From Pseudomonadota bacterium (GTDB taxonomy: Bacteria > Myxococcota_A > Polyangia > Haliangiales > Haliangiaceae): 10,769 bases of DNA. A program made the position numbers and the translations under genes. Shown one piece after another: positions 7,651 through 10,769 of the stretch. The stretch lies in the NCBI GenBank assembly GCA_023386455.1, contig JAEWJO010000033.1, forward strand, positions 1 to 10,769. The letters are read 5' to 3'. Numbering within the stretch: the first letter of the stretch is position 1; each line of letters starts with the position of its first letter. A model generated the notes under the pieces. That model worked only from the letters and a program-made list of their open reading frames with translations. It did no database searches and had not been told where the DNA came from.

Positions 7651-7773
7651 CGGCATCGACCGCTGACGGCGTCGACCGCTGACGGCGTCGACCGTTGGGC
7701 GTCGCCGGATCCGTGGGGCGTCGACCGCTGACGGCGTCGACCGCTGACGGCGTCGACCGCTGACGGCGTCGAC
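7612..7773 (+). repeat. 81-bp tandem duplication covering the kinase 3' end
   Basis: 7612-7692 and 7693-7773 are adjacent copies that differ at about three of 81 positions. The first copy holds the last 12 sense codons (RWASPDPWAVDR) and the TGA stop of the kinase; the second repeats them after the stop, with its own TGA at 7729-7731 in the same frame, as 81 is 27 codons. The second copy is therefore untranslated unless the stop is read through. Confidence 0.85.
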
Positions 7774-7784
7774 CGCTGACGGTC
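7640..7784. repeat. 16-bp tandem repeat, unit TCGACCGCTGACGGCG
   Basis: Full units begin at 7640, 7656, 7672, 7721, 7737, 7753 and 7769, with a broken unit at 7688 where the duplicated kinase 3' end intrudes. The kinase stop codon lies in the first unit (CGC TGA) and the last unit overlaps the stop of the convergent gene. The period is not a multiple of three, so it is not a coding repeat. It fills the convergent intergenic gap. Confidence 0.85.
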
Positions 7785-7793
7785 AGCCGTCGA
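7769..7793. terminator. Symmetric hairpin between convergent genes
   Basis: TCGAC-C-GCTGA, loop CGG, then TCAGC-C-GTCGA: a 5 + 5 bp stem with one C/C mismatch. It is formed by the last 16-bp repeat unit and the end of the minus-strand gene, and looks alike on both strands, so it could act for both genes. No T-tract. Its position supports a bidirectional terminator; strength is unknown. Confidence 0.4.
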
Positions 7794-8571
7794 CGAGGAT
7801 CGGCACGCTGAGGCGCGCGCCGATCGCGAGTGCACGCAGGAAGGCGGCGACCTGCTCGGTCTCGGCGTCGGCCTCGGTCGGGAGGTGCGCGAGCGCGAGT
7901 GCGCGCTGCCGGCCGGTCTCGTCCTTGAGGTCGTGGAGGCTCGTGTCGTGCGGGATGACGCCGCAGAACAGCGCGAGCATCAGCGAGTGGGTCGGCGCGA
8001 GGTTGCCGACGAGGAACATCATCTGGAACAGCTGATCGGAGCTGATCTCGACCTTGCCGTCGGGACTCTCCCAGCGGACGCCGAGCGCGACCTTGCTCTC
8101 GAAGTACGTACCGCCGGCGGCGCGGAGCTTGGCGGTCGGCGAGCCGTCCCAGCCGAACTCGGCGAGGCCGCGGACGAGGAGCGCGCCGGCGGTGCAGGCG
8201 AGCGTCGTCGGCAGGCGCGACATGAGCCAGGCCTCGACGTGCTCCGGGATCGGATAGCGGATGCGGCGATGGCAGGCGAACTCGCGCGGCAGCTCGGCGG
8301 GGCAGCGCTCGCAGTACTCGGAGACCTCGTCGAGCGGCTTGGCCTCGTTCATCAGGTCCTGGAGCGTGACGCCGCGCGCGGAATCTCCCTCGGTGGTGCG
8401 CATCGTCAGCTGGATCTCGATCTCGCTCGGCGCACGCGAGTCGCCGTCCTCCCGCATGTGGGCGAGCGCCGAGCGCGCGAGGATCCGCGTACGGTTCAGG
8501 TTCACCAGGCGCTCGACGCCAAGCTGCTTGTGCGGCTCGCAGCGAACCCCGAGGACGTAGTCGATCGCCAT
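7783..8571 (-). CDS. Conserved-looking protein of unknown function with a Cys/His cluster
   Basis: A 262-aa protein I do not recognise. It has no signal peptide and no clear membrane helix, so it is likely cytoplasmic. Residues 1-75 look like an alpha/beta domain (MAIDYVLGVRCEPHKQLGVE at the start). Cys87, Cys90, Cys100 and His101 (YCERCP and FACHRR) form a CxxC...CH cluster that could bind zinc. A mostly helical second half runs from about 110, with FQMMFLVGNLAPTHSLMLALF at 182-202 as its most hydrophobic part. Codon bias is normal for the window. The start is the ATG at 8571; GGAT lies just upstream but no strong ribosome site. It converges on the kinase gene and has no operon partner here. 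Real gene: likely, because the frame is long, balanced in amino-acid composition and not Arg-rich like the shadow frames. Function: unknown. Confidence 0.8.
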   Translation of the reverse strand: MAIDYVLGVRCEPHKQLGVERLVNLNRTRILARSALAHMREDGDSRAPSEIEIQLTMRTTEGDSARGVTLQDLMNEAKPLDEVSEYCERCPAELPREFACHRRIRYPIPEHVEAWLMSRLPTTLACTAGALLVRGLAEFGWDGSPTAKLRAAGGTYFESKVALGVRWESPDGKVEISSDQLFQMMFLVGNLAPTHSLMLALFCGVIPHDTSLHDLKDETGRQRALALAHLPTEADAETEQVAAFLRALAIGARLSVPILVDG

Positions 8572-8625
8572 CGATCCGACGGTAACAGTCCCGTCCGACG
8601 ACCGCGATGGGGCTGGCGCGGGCTA

Positions 8626-8654
8626 TGGAAACTCGGCCCGTCGTGGGGTAAGAA
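8626..8654 (+). promoter_or_regulatory. Candidate tRNA promoter
   Basis: TGGAAA (8626-8631), a 17-bp spacer and TAAGAA (8649-8654) place a start of transcription near 8661, about 3 nt before the mature tRNA 5' end. Both hexamers match consensus at four or more of six positions. Otherwise the 92-bp gap 8572-8663 shows nothing distinctive. Confidence 0.4.
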
Positions 8655-8663
8655 CACCCCCGC

Positions 8664-8737
<74 letters not shown>

Positions 8738-8738
8738 C

Positions 8739-9458
8739 TTGAAGACACTAGCCGAGATCGCGATCGAGGCCGGGCTGGTGACGAAGGCCGGGGCGGCGAA
8801 GGCCGGTCGCATGGCCGAGGAGCGCAAGGAGCCGCTCGTCGTCGTGCTGATCCGCGAGCTTGGCGTGGACGAGCTGTCGCTGATCGCCGCACTGCGCAAG
8901 CAGACGCGCGTGCCGCTGCTCGACCCGGCGCACGCGACCGTCGACGTCGAGGCACTCCGGCTCGTCCCGCGCGACTCCTGCGCGCGGCTGCGGGTGTTGC
9001 CGATCGGCGTGTCGACGGACGGCAAGGTGCGCGTCCTGCGCGTCGCGATGGCGGATCCGACGGATACGTCCGCGATCCTCGAGCTCGAGGTCATCGCGAA
9101 CTGCGAGATCGAGGTCACCGCGCTGCCGCTGTCGGCGGTCGAGGAGCTCGTCAACAAGGGCTACAAGCAGTTCTCGACGGCGGTGAACCGGCCGCGGCCG
9201 AAGGCGATGTCCGACAACCTGTTCATCACGTCCCGGCACACGACGAGGGTCCCGACGGTCGACGGGGCCGACCCGCAGGCGGAAACGTCCGTGACCGCTC
9301 AGATTCCGCTGTCGGTCCTGTCGAGCGTATCTGCTCCCGACATCGAGCTCCGGTTCGCCGCGCTGTGCCAGCTGCTCGTCTCGAAAGGGATCGTGACGGC
9401 GGCCGAGCTGATCGAAGCACTCGACAAGGCAGAGGGCGGCAACTCTACAGATTCCTGA
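8739..9458 (+). CDS. Stand-alone GspE/MshE N-terminal (MshEN-like) domain protein
   Basis: A 239-aa soluble protein. Residues 1 to about 145 follow the N-terminal domain of type II secretion / type IV pilus ATPases: a helical start (TLAEIAIEAGLVTKAGAAKA), VLIRELGVDELSLIAALRKQ, VPLLD, LRLVPRDSCARLRVLPIGV, LRVAMADPTD, and a final IEVTALPLSAVEELVNKGYK. No Walker A or B motif follows; instead there is a Ser/Thr/Pro-rich linker (about 150-205) and a short helical end. It is thus an adaptor-like fragment of the family, not an ATPase. The RLGxxL c-di-GMP motif of true MshEN domains is not evident. I chose the TTG at 8739 because it restores the first helix of the domain; a GTG at 8778 has a better ribosome site (GAGG 8 nt upstream) and would give 226 aa. 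The stop is TGA at 9456-9458. The partner is unknown. Confidence 0.8.
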   Translation: MKTLAEIAIEAGLVTKAGAAKAGRMAEERKEPLVVVLIRELGVDELSLIAALRKQTRVPLLDPAHATVDVEALRLVPRDSCARLRVLPIGVSTDGKVRVLRVAMADPTDTSAILELEVIANCEIEVTALPLSAVEELVNKGYKQFSTAVNRPRPKAMSDNLFITSRHTTRVPTVDGADPQAETSVTAQIPLSVLSSVSAPDIELRFAALCQLLVSKGIVTAAELIEALDKAEGGNSTDS

Positions 9459-9462
9459 GGCT

Positions 9463-9483
9463 TGCCCGCCTTTTGTCCGGGCA
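9463..9483 (+). terminator. Weak hairpin after the MshEN-like gene
   Basis: TGCCCG (9463-9468) and CGGGCA (9478-9483) form a 6-bp GC-rich stem with a 9-nt loop, starting 5 nt after the stop codon. No T-tract follows. Position is right for a terminator, strength doubtful. Confidence 0.3.
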
Positions 9484-9500
9484 TCTCGGAGGCGCTGCGC

Positions 9501-9533
9501 TATCATCGTGGCTGGTCGTCCGTCAGGCGACCC
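9501..9533 (+). promoter_or_regulatory. Candidate -10 and leader of the zinc-ribbon kinase gene
   Basis: TATCAT (9501-9506) is a good -10 hexamer; no -35 with proper spacing is seen (a TTGTCC at 9473-9478 is too far). Transcription would begin near 9513, leaving a leader of about 20 nt with only a weak AGG (9525-9527) before the ATG at 9534. Confidence 0.3.
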
Positions 9534-10769
9534 ATGCCCGCTCATGACATGACCACGGCCCCCATGATCACCTGCGCCGGTTGCAAGCACAGCTACGCCG
9601 ACACGGCGTTGTTCTGCCCGAACTGCGGCACGGCGAAAGCTCGCGACGCCGCGCCGGCGGGCGATCCGCTCGTCGGCAAGCTGCTCGGCGAACGGTTCCA
9701 GGTGGTCGATCTCATCGGGCAGGGCGCATCCGGCACGATCTATCGCGCGGAGCACGTGACGCTCCGCAGGCGCGTCGCGATCAAGGTGCTCCACAACGAG
9801 CTGTCGCGCGACGACCTCGCCGTCGAGCGGTTCCGCCGCGAGGCGACGACGGTCGCCGAGATCGACAACGAGCACATCGTCGAGATCCACGACTTCGGGC
9901 GCACGCCTGACGGCCGGCTCTATCTCGCGATGGAGCTGCTCGAGGGCGAGACGCTCGACCACGTGCTCGCGCGCGAGAAGCAGATGTCCGTCGAGCGGAC
10001 CGCCGACATCCTGATCCAGGTCGGCGAGGCGCTGATGGAGGCGCACGCGATCGGCTACGTCCATCGCGATCTGCGGCCGCGCAACGTGTACCTCGCCGTT
10101 CGCCGCGGCAAGGCGAACTTCGTCAAGCTGCTCGACTTCGGGCTCGCGAAGCTCGTCGAGACCGACGCGCAGGCCGCGTCGACGAGCCTCGGCATGACGT
10201 TCGGCGATCCGCGCTACATGTCGCCCGAGCAGGCGCGCGGCGATCGCATCGATCGGCGCGCCGACATCTACCAGCTCGGCTGCGTCGCGTACGAGATGCT
10301 GACGGGATCGCCGCCGTTCGGTGGCAATCGCGTGTTCGACATCCTGAGCAAGCAGGTGACGGAGGTCCCCGCGCCGCTGCCGACGCGCCGTCCCGGCGTT
10401 CCGCTGTGGATGGAGGCCGCCGTCGCGAAGATGCTCGCGAAGGATCCGGAGAACCGGTTCGCGACGACGACCCGCATGGTCGAGGCGCTCCGCCGCGGCC
10501 TCGAGACGGGCGAGGTGATGGAGGACGTGATCGCGCGCCGCCGCGAGAGCATCCCGCCTCCGTCGGTGTCGCGCGTGATGCAGAAGATGGGCATCCCCGC
10601 GCCGCTCGACTCGCCGCTGCCGACGCCGCCGCACGGCATCGGCAAGGAGACCGTGCGCGGCCACGCGATCGAGAACGCCGGTGCGCCCGCGATGCCGGGA
10701 TATCTCCCGCAGAGCGCGCCGCCGGCGATGCCGCCGCAGAGCGCGCCGCCGGCGATGCCTGCACCGTCG
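9534..10769 (+). CDS. Ser/Thr protein kinase with N-terminal zinc ribbon (C-terminus beyond the window)
   Basis: An open frame of 412 codons to the right edge, with no stop. Residues 14-33 are a zinc ribbon, CAGC...CPNC (two CxxC pairs about 13 apart). The kinase domain spans about 56-320: GQGASG glycine loop (62-67), VAIK Lys84, HRDLRPRN (177-184) with catalytic Asp179, DFG Asp201, and GDPRYMSPEQARG in the activation segment. The usual Lys two residues after the catalytic Asp is Arg181, as in HRDLKPxN changed to HRDLRPRN; activity may be retained but altered. A Pro/Ala-rich linker with a 9-residue repeat (QSAPPAMPP) closes the window. There is no membrane helix in the visible part, and such kinases often end in sensor or TPR domains that cannot be seen here. 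ATGs at 9549 or 9564 are possible alternative starts; all keep the zinc ribbon. It has its own putative promoter and substrates are unknown. Confidence 0.93.
   Translation, partial: MPAHDMTTAPMITCAGCKHSYADTALFCPNCGTAKARDAAPAGDPLVGKLLGERFQVVDLIGQGASGTIYRAEHVTLRRRVAIKVLHNELSRDDLAVERFRREATTVAEIDNEHIVEIHDFGRTPDGRLYLAMELLEGETLDHVLAREKQMSVERTADILIQVGEALMEAHAIGYVHRDLRPRNVYLAVRRGKANFVKLLDFGLAKLVETDAQAASTSLGMTFGDPRYMSPEQARGDRIDRRADIYQLGCVAYEMLTGSPPFGGNRVFDILSKQVTEVPAPLPTRRPGVPLWMEAAVAKMLAKDPENRFATTTRMVEALRRGLETGEVMEDVIARRRESIPPPSVSRVMQKMGIPAPLDSPLPTPPHGIGKETVRGHAIENAGAPAMPGYLPQSAPPAMPPQSAPPAMPAPS
10707..10757 (+). repeat. 27-bp in-frame repeat at the edge of the kinase linker
   Basis: Two identical 24-nt blocks at 10707-10730 and 10734-10757, 27 nt apart, code for QSAPPAM followed by Pro residues. 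The repeat may continue past the window edge. It belongs to the low-complexity linker behind the kinase domain. Confidence 0.7.

Noticed and set aside
6031..7656. A 541-codon minus-strand frame opposite the transmembrane kinase
   Set aside because: Antisense of a well-supported kinase gene, with compositional bias typical of shadow frames.
7640..7784. CRISPR-like or coding tandem array
   Set aside because: The 16-bp units are directly adjacent without spacers and the period is not a multiple of three.
9235..9270. TTRVPTVDG in the MshEN-like protein as another copy of the kinase's TRFVPDG motif
   Set aside because: Single copy, one residue shorter between Arg and Pro, in a Ser/Thr-rich linker; too weak to claim a shared docking motif.
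8748..10664. A 638-codon minus-strand frame opposite the MshEN-like and zinc-ribbon kinase genes
   Set aside because: Arg/His/Asp-rich antisense shadow without motifs; the plus strand holds clear kinase motifs throughout.

Overview
The window is very GC-rich (by eye about 70%), densely coding, and strongly biased to G/C in third codon positions. The gene content (FHA proteins, membrane and soluble Hanks-type Ser/Thr kinases, a stand-alone GspE/MshE N-terminal domain) suggests a Gram-negative predatory or social bacterium, most likely Myxococcota. This lineage call is an inference from style and content; no marker gene in the window proves it.

Layout. On the minus strand, 1-855 is the N-terminal 285 codons of a malic enzyme that runs off the left edge. 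It is divergently transcribed, across a 42-bp gap, from a plus-strand group: two FHA-type proteins (898-1599 and 1601-2422), a single 985-residue protein that fuses a RodA/FtsW-type SEDS glycosyltransferase to a class B penicillin-binding transpeptidase (2528-5485), and a transmembrane Ser/Thr kinase (about 5890-7650). A hairpin and a striking array of five GTTCGAAC-palindrome repeats lie between the fusion gene and the kinase. The kinase ends in an 81-bp tandem duplication with nested 16-bp repeats, which runs up to a convergent minus-strand gene of unknown function (7783-8571). A tRNA-Arg(CCG) follows at 8664-8737. One base after it begins a gene for a stand-alone GspE/MshE N-terminal-like protein (8739-9458). 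Last comes a second kinase with an N-terminal zinc ribbon (9534 to the right edge, incomplete).

How it fits together. Gene content and order in 898-7650 resemble the actinobacterial fhaA-fhaB-pstP-rodA-pbpA-pknA-pknB locus, in which kinases and FHA adaptors control a SEDS/PBP wall-synthesis pair. Here polymerase and transpeptidase are one polypeptide, no phosphatase is seen in the window, and the kinase lacks PASTA domains. The kinase carries five copies of a Thr-Arg-(Phe/His)-(Val/Ile)-Pro motif that could be phospho-Thr docking sites for the FHA proteins encoded just upstream. I consider this phospho-regulated fused elongation or division synthase the most interesting system in the window. 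The palindromic array beside it is the most interesting non-coding element.
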